Positions 8,625-17,370 of a stretch of 44,394 nt of DNA are shown in pieces. The position numbers were made by a program, and so were the translations under genes. Under the pieces are notes generated by a model. The model saw only the letters and a list, made by a program, of their open reading frames with translations, ran no database searches and was not told the DNA's origin. The number at the start of each line of letters is the position of its first letter. The stretch's first letter is position 1. The stretch is from Acidimicrobiaceae bacterium (GTDB lineage: Bacteria > Actinomycetota > Acidimicrobiia > Acidimicrobiales > Aldehydirespiratoraceae), in NCBI GenBank assembly GCA_028820455.1, contig JAPPJC010000058.1, positions 1 to 44,394 on the forward strand. The letters are read 5' to 3'.

Positions 8625-9725
8625 GTGTCTAGGAACGCTGATTCGGTTGATGATCAGAATCCCCTTGATCAGGTACAGAGTGAGATAGCCGATCACGCAG
8701 CCACGCTGGTCTCATATGAGATTCTGACCTATCCTGCTGATTATACGCTGGAGGTTCTGGTTGACAAGTGGCGAAAGAAGCAGATCGTGGTTCCTGTTTT
8801 TCAGCGCCGCTTTGTTTGGAACCAAAACCAGTCCAGCAAGCTTATCGATTCTTTCTTGAAAGGTCTTCCTGTTCCACCGATTTTCCTATTCCAGGATTTG
8901 AAATCGCAAGAGTTACTTGTGGTTGACGGGCAGCAGCGGGTTCGGACCATTGCGAGCTTTTTTGATGGCTATTTCGGTGAGGAAAGAGCAGGCAGACAAA
9001 GCATTTTTGCTCTGAAAGGGCTTGAAAAAGGCAACAGGTATGAGGGTCTCACCTATAGTTCTATGGAAGACCAGGATCCTGTGGCATTTGCTGCACTCAA
9101 CAATTCTGTTCTGCGGGCTATGATAATTCGGCAGCTAGAGCCTGCTGATGATACCAGTGTCTATCATGTGTTCGAGAGACTCAATACAGGAGGAACTCAA
9201 CTCACTCCACAAGAGATACGGAATTGTGTGCATCACGGCCCGTTGAACGACATGCTGATCGAATGCAACAAATTCGGACCGTGGCGAAAGATATTCGGAC
9301 ACCAGAATCCTGATAAACGACAAAGAGATGTGGAACTCATACTCAGATTTCTTGCGCTTACAAAGAATCATGATGACTATAAGAGTCCGATGAAAGGATT
9401 TCTCAACAACTTCATGATGCAGTATGGAACTAAAGACAGTGACTATATGGATGAGTTGGCGTGCATGTTCAAAAAAACTGCAAGTGCTGTTTTAGACAAC
9501 CTGGGTGAGAAGCCTTTCCATATACGTGCCGGACTCAACGCAGCAGTTTTTGACAGCGTGTTCGTTGCCATCAGTCGTATCAAAAAAGAAGACTATGAGG
9601 ATATTCAAGACAAGTACGAGAAACTGACTTCAAGTGAAGAATTCATGAAATGCGTAACAGCGAGTACCACTGATGAGAACACGGTTGCGAAACGTCTGTT
9701 GTTAGCTTTTGAAACTCTGAGTTAA
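8625..9725 (+). CDS. DUF262-domain NTPase (GmrS/SspE-like)
   Basis: A DUF262 protein of about 366 aa. The family signature is clear: IVVPVFQRRFVWNQNQ, then LVVDGQQRVRTI, then FERLNTGGTQLTPQEIRN. In characterised relatives such as GmrSD, SspE and BrxU, this domain binds nucleotide through its DGQQR motif and drives a nuclease. The C-terminal DUF1524 HNH nuclease found in many relatives is not visible, so this copy may depend on a partner. I prefer the GTG at 8625 because GAAGAGG precedes it with 5-nt spacing; an ATG at 8595 in the same frame has no ribosome site. It is the first gene of an operon that ends with the 1094-aa helicase. Confidence 0.85.
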   Translation: MSRNADSVDDQNPLDQVQSEIADHAATLVSYEILTYPADYTLEVLVDKWRKKQIVVPVFQRRFVWNQNQSSKLIDSFLKGLPVPPIFLFQDLKSQELLVVDGQQRVRTIASFFDGYFGEERAGRQSIFALKGLEKGNRYEGLTYSSMEDQDPVAFAALNNSVLRAMIIRQLEPADDTSVYHVFERLNTGGTQLTPQEIRNCVHHGPLNDMLIECNKFGPWRKIFGHQNPDKRQRDVELILRFLALTKNHDDYKSPMKGFLNNFMMQYGTKDSDYMDELACMFKKTASAVLDNLGEKPFHIRAGLNAAVFDSVFVAISRIKKEDYEDIQDKYEKLTSSEEFMKCVTASTTDENTVAKRLLLAFETLS

Positions 9726-9742
9726 CTCAAGTTAGTACGAAG

Positions 9743-9901
9743 ATGTTCGAAGACATAGATACTGATCTCAACTATTTGACAGATCATCTCAAGCAACTAG
9801 GTGATCCCAGCGAACGTATCGGGCCTGTGATTGTGACGTATGCTTTGACGACCATACATGAAATGCACCCTCGAAATGAACGGGCAGATGGAGGACTGTG
9901 A
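9743..9901 (+). CDS. Small acidic ORF, 52 aa, unknown
   Basis: An ATG 17 bp after the DUF262 stop opens a 52-codon frame starting MFEDIDTDLNYL. Its TGA overlaps the GTG of the next frame in a GTGA arrangement, the usual sign of translational coupling. I recognise no family. The tight packing between operon genes is the main support. It could also be the N-terminal piece of a broken gene continued by the next two frames. Confidence 0.5.
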   Translation: MFEDIDTDLNYLTDHLKQLGDPSERIGPVIVTYALTTIHEMHPRNERADGGL

Positions 9902-10185
9902 GTAACCGAGCGAGTGTTCCAGCAGGTCGACTCCTATACACACTTAGAGAGCCCCCATGTTCGGGGACTGGGATTGAGTGGTCGAGAATTGATCTGGACA
10001 ACGCTATAAATGATCGAGTCTTTCCCGTATTATTTGATGAAGAGGGCATGTTGAACAGTCAGAGGATTCTTACCGATGTCGCTGAGACCGAATTCATGAG
10101 AGATAACCTCGCTCGAGTCTTGAGCTTTCCTGTGCGGATTGAGAAATGGCGTATGGGTGAAGCAATCGCCGAAGCGTATCTGTAA
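9898..10185 (+). CDS. 95-aa ORF, probable N-terminal remnant of the helicase's nuclease partner
   Basis: A GTG start overlaps the previous stop. The 95-aa product ends with RMGEAIAEAYL just before TAA. From memory, partners of such helicases (Hachiman HamA/DUF1837-like) continue after an equivalent helix with the PD-(D/E)XK core, which is absent here. The following 46-codon frame reads like the C-terminus of the same protein. I infer an internal deletion that removed the catalytic core and left two stubs. A genuine short protein remains possible because the start is well coupled. Confidence 0.5.
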   Translation: MSNRASVPAGRLLYTLREPPCSGTGIEWSRIDLDNAINDRVFPVLFDEEGMLNSQRILTDVAETEFMRDNLARVLSFPVRIEKWRMGEAIAEAYL

Positions 10186-10205
10186 GGGATGTTGAGCCGC
10201 GACCC

Positions 10206-10346
10206 GTGGACTTGAGCCAAACAGTCAATCGTCTTGCCAGTGACTGTCCAGAGGGATCCAAGATTGAATTTCTAGCTATATACTTGCCAGAAGACGGCAT
10301 CGGGTATGTTAGAGATGTGGCCGTTCAGAAACGGAAGACTTTATGA
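10206..10346 (+). pseudogene. 46-codon C-terminal stub overlapping the helicase start
   Basis: The frame reads VDLSQTVNRLASDCPEG, continues through LAIYLPEDGIG and ends QKRKTL. Its TGA overlaps the helicase ATG in an ATGA arrangement at 10343-10346, as expected if the original partner gene was translationally coupled to the helicase. A GTG at 10206 is available but lacks a clear ribosome site. I take it as the C-terminus of the gene whose N-terminus is at 9898-10185. Confidence 0.4.
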
Positions 10347-13300
10347 GGCTTTCTGAGGATGCCTTCAGGGAGTTGGAGTCGCACTGGGCATTCCAGGCTC
10401 TGGGCCGCGAATCAATGGATCGTGCATCCAACATAGCCAATGAGCGTCTCGCTGAACAGGCTGTCGGTCAGCAGATATCATTCGACTTTCAGGCAACGAG
10501 TGGAAACGGAAACACGCAGAACAACGATGCAGACACACACTTATTGGAGCGTGTAGTACTTGCCTACGAATTGGCCGCGATTGAGGGGCTTGGAGAGCTC
10601 AGTCGTCCCGAAGGTGGGAATGACTCCCTGCGTCAACAAGCGGTGGCTGCGTCTTTCAGAGCGTTTGATATACGTCGTTTGCTAGCGGTTCCTGATACGA
10701 CCCAAGAAAGGTTGCATCATGTTCTTCAGCTTTCGGCTTTGGCGTATTGTGGTGATCGGTGGTCGGATCTACGCCGTTGGTATTCGGATCACTCTGAAGC
10801 CTTGGATGTTCCGAGTGTTGCTGATATCTCTTGGGATCAAAGGCTTCTTTACAGGCTGTTTCATTGCTGGATACGACTGTTCAGAAAGAACGGCTGGGAT
10901 GACTTGGACCGAGTCCGTGAGACCATCGCGGGTTTGCGTGAGGATCAAAAGACGATGGAGGCTCAAAGACTTCGCAACGAATCCCCCGAGGTGGACCGTG
11001 CGATTGCATTACGACTCGTAGCACTGTATCACTGGGCCCGAGCTACGGAAGTACTTGCTCTCTATATGCTTCAAGGGCAGCCGAATCAACCCTTCGGGCA
11101 TATTGAAAAGCATTATGAAGCTGCGATACGGGCAGCGACTGCGTCTGGTGATGCACAGCATGAAATGATCCTTCGGTGGCTTTACGCAACTTCGCAGTCG
11201 ATGATCACGAATTCGCTTTGGTGGACTACCAGAGCGATCAATTCTCGTACTTCGAATTTCATTGAATCTCTGACAAGGCGAGAGTCCCATGCCATGTTCG
11301 AACTTCTGCCACCACAGAGAGCGGCTTTAGTGGAGTACGGTTTATTGGATCAAGCGAAGACGGCCATTGTCGTCGACCTACCCACGTCTGGTGGTAAGAC
11401 TTTGTTGGCGCAGTTCCGGATGCTGCAAGCATTGAACCAATTCGATGCTGATATTGGATGGGTTGCTTATGTGGCACCAACCCGCGCATTGTCAGCGCAG
11501 ATTACTCGCACTTTGCGTCGTGATTTCGGTCCTATCGGCATACGGATCGAACAGTTGACCGCTGCCGTGGAAATCGATACTTTCGAAGAAGAACTGCTGA
11601 ACGACACTGAAACACCTTTCCATGTGCTTGTGGCAACACCGGAAAAGCTGTCGCTCGTGATCCGCAATAAGAAGATAGAGCGTCCGCTGGCGTTGATTGT
11701 GATGGACGAGGCCCACAACATAGAGGATGAAAGTCGAGGGATGCGCATTGAGTTCCTACTGGCGACTATCAAACGCGAATGCCCGAAGGCGAATTTCCTG
11801 CTTCTCATGCCCTATGTGGACAGTCCCGAATTAATCGCCCGCTGGCTCGCGCATGACATAGATGCCGGTCAGTCCATAAGCCTTGGTACATCACCATGGA
11901 AACCCAACGAACGCATCATCGGGTTGTATCGTGCTGTTGCCGATGATAGCCAACGGGCCGGATGGCGTCTTGAGTTCGAAACACTCACGACCACTGAAAA
12001 AGCAATGGCCTTGCGTGGCACACACCGGGTAGGCCCTGTGCGTCCCATTGATGTACCCAAGAACCGTGTTCTCAGTGGTGCGACACAGCAAGGCCTGGGA
12101 CTTCAGACAGCTGCCATCGGCTCCGTCTTGTCAGCTCGTGGCACGAGCATAGCGGTTGCGAACAACATAAACACTGTCTGGGATATGGCCACAAAAGCAG
12201 CTGACGCTCTTCCGTCTTTCGATAATGTGCCATCTGAAATCCGTCTCGTTCAGAATTTTCTGCGCACCGAGATAGCTTCTGATTTTCGACTCATAGGGAT
12301 GCTTGAATCAGGCGTGGGAGTGCATCATGCCGGCTTGTCGGACGATGTGAGAACACTCATGGAATGGCTTGCTGAGACCGGAAAACTCAAACTGCTCTGT
12401 GCTACTTCCACGATAGCACAGGGAATAAATTTTCCGGTAGCGTCAGTTTTTCTGGCATCCAGATTCGTGCCCGACAAGGGTAGATCTATGCCGATGTCTC
12501 CGAGAGAATTCTGGAATCTCGCCGGACGTGCAGGAAGGCTAACACACGACAGCGTTGGAGTCATAGGTCTAGCTGAAGGCACTGATCGGAATGCTGTTGT
12601 AGAGTTCGTCGGACGAAATACCGGGCTACTAGTGTCAAGACTGGTCACGCTCTTAGAAGAGCTCGCAAGCCGCGGAGAGCTCGCAAGCTTGTCAACAGTA
12701 CTGTGGCAGGATCAGTGGGAGGATTTCCGCTGTTACATCGCTCACTTATGGGCTGAAAAGAAGAACCTGGACCTGGTGTTGGCGGATTCCGAACAACTCC
12801 TGCGCCAGACATACGGGTACAGAACACTTAGAAGCGACCCTGAACACGAAGAGAAAGCCGAGACACTTCTAGAAGCAACACGCTCCTATGCATACGAACT
12901 TGCCGATATGAACCCGGGTATTATAACTCTGGCAGATGCAACAGGATTCTCTCCTGAGGGTGTGAACAAGGCGATGTTCGGGTTGAACAGTTTGGAACAG
13001 AAACTGAAACCATCGGACTGGGCACCGGAAAGCCTTTTCGGCGCCGATGGTAGGATGTCCGATCTTTTCGGTGTGATGCTGAAAGTCCCACAACTCAAAC
13101 AACACTTGGAGGACATCGCATCAAAAGGATTGGATCATTCTCGCATAGCCAATATGACACTCGATTGGGTGAACGGGAAGACCTTGAACGATATCGCTTC
13201 TTCGTATTTCAGCGATTCCAAGGACTCCTTGACCGCTGCTTGTAAGGCGGTCTACCGGGCTATAGTCAACAGCGGTACCTGGGGGGTTTCCGCTTTGAAC

Positions 13301-13627
13301 CAGATGGCAGGTCCAGACTTGGACGCACTCTCAGAAGCCGATCGTCGCCGCATGAATGCGCTTCCAGCCATGATCTACCACGGCGTTCGCTCAGAGGAAG
13401 CGGTCCTCATGCGTATGAACGCCGCACCCCGCAGTGCCGCGGAAGGACTGGGCCGCATCTATCGCGACATCACAGGCGACGACGACAGCAGATATTCGAT
13501 TGGCAAGGCACGCGAATTCCTGCAAGATCTGACTCCAGGCGAATGGGACCGCGCACGCCCTGAGGATGCCGCGTTGTCCGGTGCTGATTACAAGAACGTA
13601 TGGGAGATTCTCTCAGGTGAGACATGA
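10343..13627 (+). CDS. SF2 DExH helicase, Ski2-like (HamB/AbpB-like)
   Basis: A 1094-aa superfamily 2 helicase. Residues 1-330 are a helical N-terminal region. The core shows Walker A DLPTSGGKT near residue 349, APTRALSAQ, VATPEKL, VMDEAHNIED near 454, then ATSTIAQGINFP and the motif VI region NLAGRAGRLTHD near 727. A long helical C-terminal domain follows. The layout of a small partner gene directly coupled to a large SF2 helicase is that of Hachiman-type anti-phage systems, in which the helicase gates a nuclease. Here the partner appears deleted, while the DUF262 NTPase upstream could act instead. The helicase frame itself is intact. Part of its 3' end is duplicated at 8292-8385. Confidence 0.85.
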   Translation: MRLSEDAFRELESHWAFQALGRESMDRASNIANERLAEQAVGQQISFDFQATSGNGNTQNNDADTHLLERVVLAYELAAIEGLGELSRPEGGNDSLRQQAVAASFRAFDIRRLLAVPDTTQERLHHVLQLSALAYCGDRWSDLRRWYSDHSEALDVPSVADISWDQRLLYRLFHCWIRLFRKNGWDDLDRVRETIAGLREDQKTMEAQRLRNESPEVDRAIALRLVALYHWARATEVLALYMLQGQPNQPFGHIEKHYEAAIRAATASGDAQHEMILRWLYATSQSMITNSLWWTTRAINSRTSNFIESLTRRESHAMFELLPPQRAALVEYGLLDQAKTAIVVDLPTSGGKTLLAQFRMLQALNQFDADIGWVAYVAPTRALSAQITRTLRRDFGPIGIRIEQLTAAVEIDTFEEELLNDTETPFHVLVATPEKLSLVIRNKKIERPLALIVMDEAHNIEDESRGMRIEFLLATIKRECPKANFLLLMPYVDSPELIARWLAHDIDAGQSISLGTSPWKPNERIIGLYRAVADDSQRAGWRLEFETLTTTEKAMALRGTHRVGPVRPIDVPKNRVLSGATQQGLGLQTAAIGSVLSARGTSIAVANNINTVWDMATKAADALPSFDNVPSEIRLVQNFLRTEIASDFRLIGMLESGVGVHHAGLSDDVRTLMEWLAETGKLKLLCATSTIAQGINFPVASVFLASRFVPDKGRSMPMSPREFWNLAGRAGRLTHDSVGVIGLAEGTDRNAVVEFVGRNTGLLVSRLVTLLEELASRGELASLSTVLWQDQWEDFRCYIAHLWAEKKNLDLVLADSEQLLRQTYGYRTLRSDPEHEEKAETLLEATRSYAYELADMNPGIITLADATGFSPEGVNKAMFGLNSLEQKLKPSDWAPESLFGADGRMSDLFGVMLKVPQLKQHLEDIASKGLDHSRIANMTLDWVNGKTLNDIASSYFSDSKDSLTAACKAVYRAIVNSGTWGVSALNQMAGPDLDALSEADRRRMNALPAMIYHGVRSEEAVLMRMNAAPRSAAEGLGRIYRDITGDDDSRYSIGKAREFLQDLTPGEWDRARPEDAALSGADYKNVWEILSGET

Positions 13628-13694
13628 CCAGCTCGTACAATGGTATTCAACTCGCTCGCGGTTGCCGGTGGGAGCATCTCGTCCAACAACCATC

Positions 13695-14117
13695 TCATGA
13701 AGATAGCAGAGCTTCACGTCGTAACGTCTGACGTTGGATCTGCTGAGCAGCTCGCTCATCAGCGTCGATGCGGGCATCGATCTCGTCGGGATAGGCGCAA
13801 TAGAACTCCGTCGCCAGTTTCACCAGACTCACAGGTAAACCGAGTTCTTTCGCCAGACATTCGATACGCTGCATGCCACGACCAGGCCAGCATCGCAGGT
13901 CACGGATCACTTCCCAGACATCGGGACCGCCCACCAGCGCAGCGCGCCGGCCAGCGGGACCGGATCGGTAGACCACACCGGGGAACTGACGGATCTTCAA
14001 ACCCTCATCAAGTAGTGAACGCACAAGCGACGTAACAGATTCCGCTGCGGCCCTACTCTCGGTTTCGAGGCGTTTCAATAGCTCGTCATCAAGACGAAAT
14101 GAAGTTGGACGGGACAT
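13695..14117 (-). CDS. Ribbon-helix-helix antitoxin-like protein
   Basis: A 140-aa protein. Residues 1-45 (SRPTSFRLDDELLKRLE and the following helix) form a CopG/Arc-type ribbon-helix-helix DNA-binding domain. The rest, with FPGVVYRSGPAGRRAALVGG and YCAYPDEIDARI, resembles the DUF433-like part of some PIN-toxin antitoxins. I chose the ATG at 14117 because GAGGAG lies just upstream; the frame also opens at 14138. No PIN or other toxin gene is adjacent, so it is an orphan antitoxin or a stand-alone regulator. It is convergent with the helicase operon and 67 bp from it. Confidence 0.7.
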   Translation of the reverse strand: MSRPTSFRLDDELLKRLETESRAAAESVTSLVRSLLDEGLKIRQFPGVVYRSGPAGRRAALVGGPDVWEVIRDLRCWPGRGMQRIECLAKELGLPVSLVKLATEFYCAYPDEIDARIDADERAAQQIQRQTLRREALLSS

Positions 14118-14204
14118 AGCTCTCCTCACACATCGCAAAACACGAACAGCTTCATACTACACAAAACTACGAAGTAATACAACCGGTTGTCACAGCAGTG
14201 ATCA

Positions 14205-14255
14205 CCCCCCCCCTACCCTCGCAACCCGGATACAACGTCCACGGTTATCACGCTT
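14205..14255. repeat. Dispersed repeat, copy 1
   Basis: About 45 bp containing CAACCCGGATACAACGTC and CGGTTATCACG. A second copy at 43115-43166 differs at only a few positions. Both copies lie at the 3' end of a minus-strand toxin-antitoxin-type gene pair (DUF4160/DUF2442 here, VapBC there). It may mark a shared ancestral insertion point or a mobile cassette boundary. Confidence 0.45.
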
Positions 14256-14457
14256 CTTGCAGTTCTGTTCGGTGTTGTATCGCCCACTCGACTACCAAAC
14301 CATTGGCCCATGGCGGTAGACGGCCTCGGATCACTGCTAAGCCGTCGATACCCAAAACCGCTTCCTGGTCTCCGTATCTGGCATGAAAATGAGGCGGCGA
14401 GTGATCACCGTAGTACATGTAGATCACAATGCCGTAAAAACGACTGAGTTCAGGCAT
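14248..14457 (-). CDS. DUF4160 protein, partner of DUF2442
   Basis: A 69-aa DUF4160 protein: MPELSRFYGIVIYMYYGDHS, then PPHFHARYGD, the most conserved part of the family, and a C-terminal helix. The ATG at 14457 overlaps the last 8 nt of the upstream DUF2442 gene, so the two are almost certainly co-translated. DUF4160/DUF2442 pairs are common in bacteria and are usually suspected to be toxin-antitoxin modules, although the activity is not established to my knowledge. Confidence 0.8.
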   Translation of the reverse strand: MPELSRFYGIVIYMYYGDHSPPHFHARYGDQEAVLGIDGLAVIRGRLPPWANGLVVEWAIQHRTELQEA

Positions 14458-14752
14458 CCGCGAAGATGTTGCGTAGCCTCGGCATGTATTCCTCTGCGGA
14501 CATTCCCGTAAGGCGCAGATAGAGTGCATCGGGACACACGTCGATACCGTCGCCCCAACTGATACTGCCGCTAGGGCCGATGCGCGCTTCAGCAAAGAAC
14601 GACCGGTCTGCCCACGCACCGAATACACCCCTACCTGCAAGGTGTGAGAGGTCCACCTCACCCTCCACACCATCAGAGTAACGGAGCCATAACCGGTAAG
14701 GCTCACGAGCTTGCACTTCAACAGGGCGGATCAATTCTTCGCTGCTGGACAT
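14450..14752 (-). CDS. DUF2442 protein, full-length copy
   Basis: A 100-aa DUF2442 protein with MSSSEELIRPVEVQAREPYR, DGVEGEVDLSHLAGRGVFG, and the typical C-terminal GDGIDVCPDALYLR. It overlaps the downstream DUF4160 start by 8 nt. The frame extends upstream to 14878, but the ATG at 14752 matches the start of the duplicated copy at 8256 and the usual family length. The duplicated copy is about 90% similar by eye over its N-terminal 60 residues. Confidence 0.75.
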   Translation of the reverse strand: MSSSEELIRPVEVQAREPYRLWLRYSDGVEGEVDLSHLAGRGVFGAWADRSFFAEARIGPSGSISWGDGIDVCPDALYLRLTGMSAEEYMPRLRNIFADA

Positions 14753-15030
14753 CAAACGTATATTGTACTTGATTGTCGCTAGGGTTTGCGGAAAGTCCAC
14801 AACGTAGACGACATCATCCCGAACTCGTAACCCAGATCTAAGCTGACCGCCCGACCCAGCCCGCGCTGTACGTTCCAAAGCCCGTCGGCTTCGCTAGCCC
14901 ACTGCATCTTTGAGGGCGCACGCCTACAGGTTCTTGGTTAACCATGGTTTGCTATATTGGAAAACCAGGTGAAATCATTGAAAAGTCCATCACTATATGT
15001 GTATCGAATCGGCAACTCAGGACACTGGTT

Positions 15031-16200
15031 TTATCGGGAAGGCCTGTTAAAGCCCATTGGATGTCGTCTGCGTGATTCTTCTATGAGTCGATATTCGTCT
15101 AGTGTTCGTACCCAGTCTCGGGTTGTCTCCAATGCGAAATCAATTTTCCCGTGACCAGCGGTGGAGATAAGCCCTGTTCTCAGCAGACGATGCCGGTATA
15201 CGCTCGCGTATCCGCTGCTCACACCGAGACGGGCCGCTATGTCTGCTATGCGTGATTCTCCTTCATCTTGTGCCATGGCAATCGCGAATCGCTTTGCTGT
15301 GGGTGACAAGTCCTTCCAGATAGGAGCCACGACTAGTTGTCCTATCTGTCTGGCAGCGATTTCAGCACCGACGTTGACGTCTTCTTCTGTGATCTCCGAT
15401 TCCGGGTCGTTGGCTGCGACCCAAGCGTGAAAACCGACCAGCTGAACCATGAACGGGTATCCCTGAGACACGGTGACAGCACGATCAACCGCTTGTGGGC
15501 TCATTCGTGTCCCGAGTTCACGGACAGGCTGTGCTATGGCTTCCCATGCTGCCGTCGGGTCCAGAAACCCGACATCATAGCGGGCGCATCGCTGGAGGAA
15601 GGTAACGCTAGTGTCAGCTAAGAGAGAATCCTCCAGCAGGGTGAGTCCGGCACCGGCGAATGCCACAGGATGCCGGCCGACACGCACCACCTCCTGCACA
15701 GCTATGCCTAGAAGCTTCAGTTCGTCGATATCTCCTGCATGTAGTTCATCTACCGTGATCAGCAAACCCGTCCCATCGGCTGTGGCGAGAGCACCCAGAG
15801 CTGCGAACACGTTGTCGATGCGCCGGGAAAGGTCGGATTGGGGGTCGTAATGTGCTCCCACGCCGATGCCCGCTGCGTTCAGATCCGCCATGACCTTGTC
15901 CGGTAGGCGGTCAGAGCACCGGTTCAGATGTTCCACACAGCGGTGGGCTATACGATTGAGAAGACCTGATGCAACAGCTGCTGATGAAATGGACAGCCAA
16001 CCGCGTTCGTGGGCTAGATCTCGCAGAGCTCCCAGGATGACGGTCTTGCCTGATCCGCGGCACCCCAAGAATAGAGATGTGTAGCTAGGGTGTGTGGGTC
16101 CGGTTGAAAAGGCATCGGCGATGTCACTCAGTATGGCTTCCCGACCAGCCATCAGAGGAGGAGCAGCCCCGAACGTCGGAGCGAAAGGGTTTCGCGACAT
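15031..16200 (-). CDS. AAA family ATPase with C-terminal winged helix
   Basis: A 389-aa ATP-binding protein. It begins MSRNPFAPTFGAAPPLMAGR, the recognition block of an AAA_16/Orc-like ATPase, followed by Walker A FLGCRGSGKT near residue 50 and Walker B GLLITVDELH near 150. The C-terminal 90 residues (IADIAARLGVSSGYASVYRH) form a winged helix-turn-helix. AAGGA lies 10 nt before the ATG. This family occurs as single genes in many actinobacteria, often in variable regions. Its role is not established. Confidence 0.8.
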   Translation of the reverse strand: MSRNPFAPTFGAAPPLMAGREAILSDIADAFSTGPTHPSYTSLFLGCRGSGKTVILGALRDLAHERGWLSISSAAVASGLLNRIAHRCVEHLNRCSDRLPDKVMADLNAAGIGVGAHYDPQSDLSRRIDNVFAALGALATADGTGLLITVDELHAGDIDELKLLGIAVQEVVRVGRHPVAFAGAGLTLLEDSLLADTSVTFLQRCARYDVGFLDPTAAWEAIAQPVRELGTRMSPQAVDRAVTVSQGYPFMVQLVGFHAWVAANDPESEITEEDVNVGAEIAARQIGQLVVAPIWKDLSPTAKRFAIAMAQDEGESRIADIAARLGVSSGYASVYRHRLLRTGLISTAGHGKIDFALETTRDWVRTLDEYRLIEESRRRHPMGFNRPSR

Positions 16201-16364
16201 TACATTCGTGTCCTTCTATTCAATCTCATTAAACGGCATGTTTGTTTCGGGGTGAACGGATCACAAGACACGTTTTCCTCTTTGTCCGCCTCGATGATGC
16301 CATACCTGCCTCTCAATCGTTTTCTTGATTGGTGTAGCCTGCTTGTCCGATTCTTCCATCTTAG

Positions 16365-16485
16365 CTGTTGTTTTTGTTGTTTTCTGTTGGCGTTGTTGTT
16401 TTGTTCTGACCATTTAGGGATCACATCAGGAAACACCCAGTTGTGTTTGTTGGTGTTTGTTGTGTTCTGTTGGCGTTGTTGTGAT
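16365..16485. repeat. GT-rich low-complexity stretch with an internal repeat
   Basis: The plus strand is dominated by TTGTTG/TGTT steps and contains TTCTGTTGGCGTTGTTG twice (near 16382 and 16468). It separates the AAA ATPase from the hsdM relic and holds no convincing gene. It may be a slippage-prone spacer. Confidence 0.5.
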
Positions 16486-16495
16486 GAATATAGTC

Positions 16496-16767
16496 AACGG
16501 ATGGTATGAACAACAGCACGAGGATGTGCCGGGCTTCTGCAAGAGCACCACACTGGATGAGATCCAAGAACACGACTTCGTGTTGACACCCGGCCGTTAC
16601 GTGGGAGTAGAACCCGAAGAACGAGACAGCGAACCATTTTGAGGGCAAGATGCGCCGCCTGGTAGCCCAACGGGCGCGAACAGCAAGCAGAAGCGGCAAG
16701 GCTGGATGCCGAGATCGAGAAGAACTTCGATATGCTGGGCTTCGGTATTGAACGACGCAAAACCTGA
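16496..16767 (+). pseudogene. hsdM: hsdM relic (type I methylase C-terminus)
   Basis: The first frame reads [20 protein letters not shown] and VLTPGRYVG, a hallmark of the HsdM C-terminus. It stops at SEPF. The adjacent frame carries on with [11 protein letters not shown], and another with EAARLDAEIEKNFDMLGFG to a TGA at 16765-16767, matching the usual HsdM tail. At least two frameshifts and the loss of the whole methylase domain make it a relic. It lies directly upstream of the HepT/MntA-HsdS genes, as hsdM normally precedes hsdS. A 13-bp tandem repeat, TGGAAGTATCGTG twice, follows at 16768-16794. Confidence 0.85.
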
Positions 16768-16791
16768 TGGAAGTATCGTGCTGGAAGTATC

Positions 16792-16920
16792 GTGTCCCTC
16801 GAATCGAGCAGTTTGAAGAAGCCGGTTGCAGCACTCGCTGGCTTTCAGAAAGAGATCGAACGAGATGATGTTGTGATGCGGCAACCGTCGGAAAAACCTG
16901 AAAGTTCAAGCTTTGATTAA
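16792..16920 (+). other. Short open frame, 42 codons, unknown
   Basis: A GTG-started frame reads LKKPVAALAGFQKEIERDD and ends SSSFD, 18 bp before the HepT gene. It could be a further scrap of the restriction locus or a tiny leader gene. I do not recognise it and there is no good ribosome site. Confidence 0.2.
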
Positions 16921-16938
16921 GAGGAAGGCAACTATTAC

Positions 16939-17370
16939 ATGGAATTAGATCTGACCGGTCTGAGAAACGCTGTTACTCGGCTAGAAGAGGCCCTGGCCGA
17001 TTATCACTTGGATCCTGTCCCGGGTGTCCCACGTTACAAGAAAAATATGAGGGCTGCGGTGATACAGTCATTCGAGTTTACCTATGAGCTCTCTTTCAAG
17101 ACGTTGCGGCGCTATCTCAGACTCGCCTCAGCCAATCCGGCAGAAATAGGCCAACTCAGTTTCAGTAATGTGATACGAGAGGCATACCGACAAGAACTTA
17201 TACGATTGGAACTTTCAGCATGGCGAGAGTTTCGCGAAAATCGTGCTATAACCAGTCATACCTATGACGAAGAGAAAGCACAAGCAGTATTTGAGGTGGT
17301 GCCGGGTTTCCTCGACGAGGCTCGATATCTTTTGAGCCAATTGGGCGAGAAGATCAAAACCCTTGACTAG
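16939..17370 (+). CDS. hepT: HepT-type HEPN toxin (HI0074 family)
   Basis: A 143-aa protein of the HI0074/nucleotidyltransferase substrate-binding family, an all-helical HEPN fold. Residues 102-109, R-AITS-H-T-Y, match RX4HXY exactly. In the Shewanella HepT-MntA pair this motif is the RNase active site, and the partner nucleotidyltransferase neutralises it by adding AMP units to the tyrosine. AGAGGAAGG lies upstream of the ATG with roughly 10-nt spacing. Its last 8 nt overlap the TTG start of the next gene, whose N-terminal domain is the matching nucleotidyltransferase. The active-site motif looks intact, so the toxin is probably functional. Confidence 0.85.
   Translation: MELDLTGLRNAVTRLEEALADYHLDPVPGVPRYKKNMRAAVIQSFEFTYELSFKTLRRYLRLASANPAEIGQLSFSNVIREAYRQELIRLELSAWREFRENRAITSHTYDEEKAQAVFEVVPGFLDEARYLLSQLGEKIKTLD

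Noticed and set aside
16200-16436. Minus-strand frame upstream of the AAA ATPase rich in Asn, Gln and Lys
   Set aside because: It translates the GT-rich low-complexity stretch; no ribosome site and no homology.
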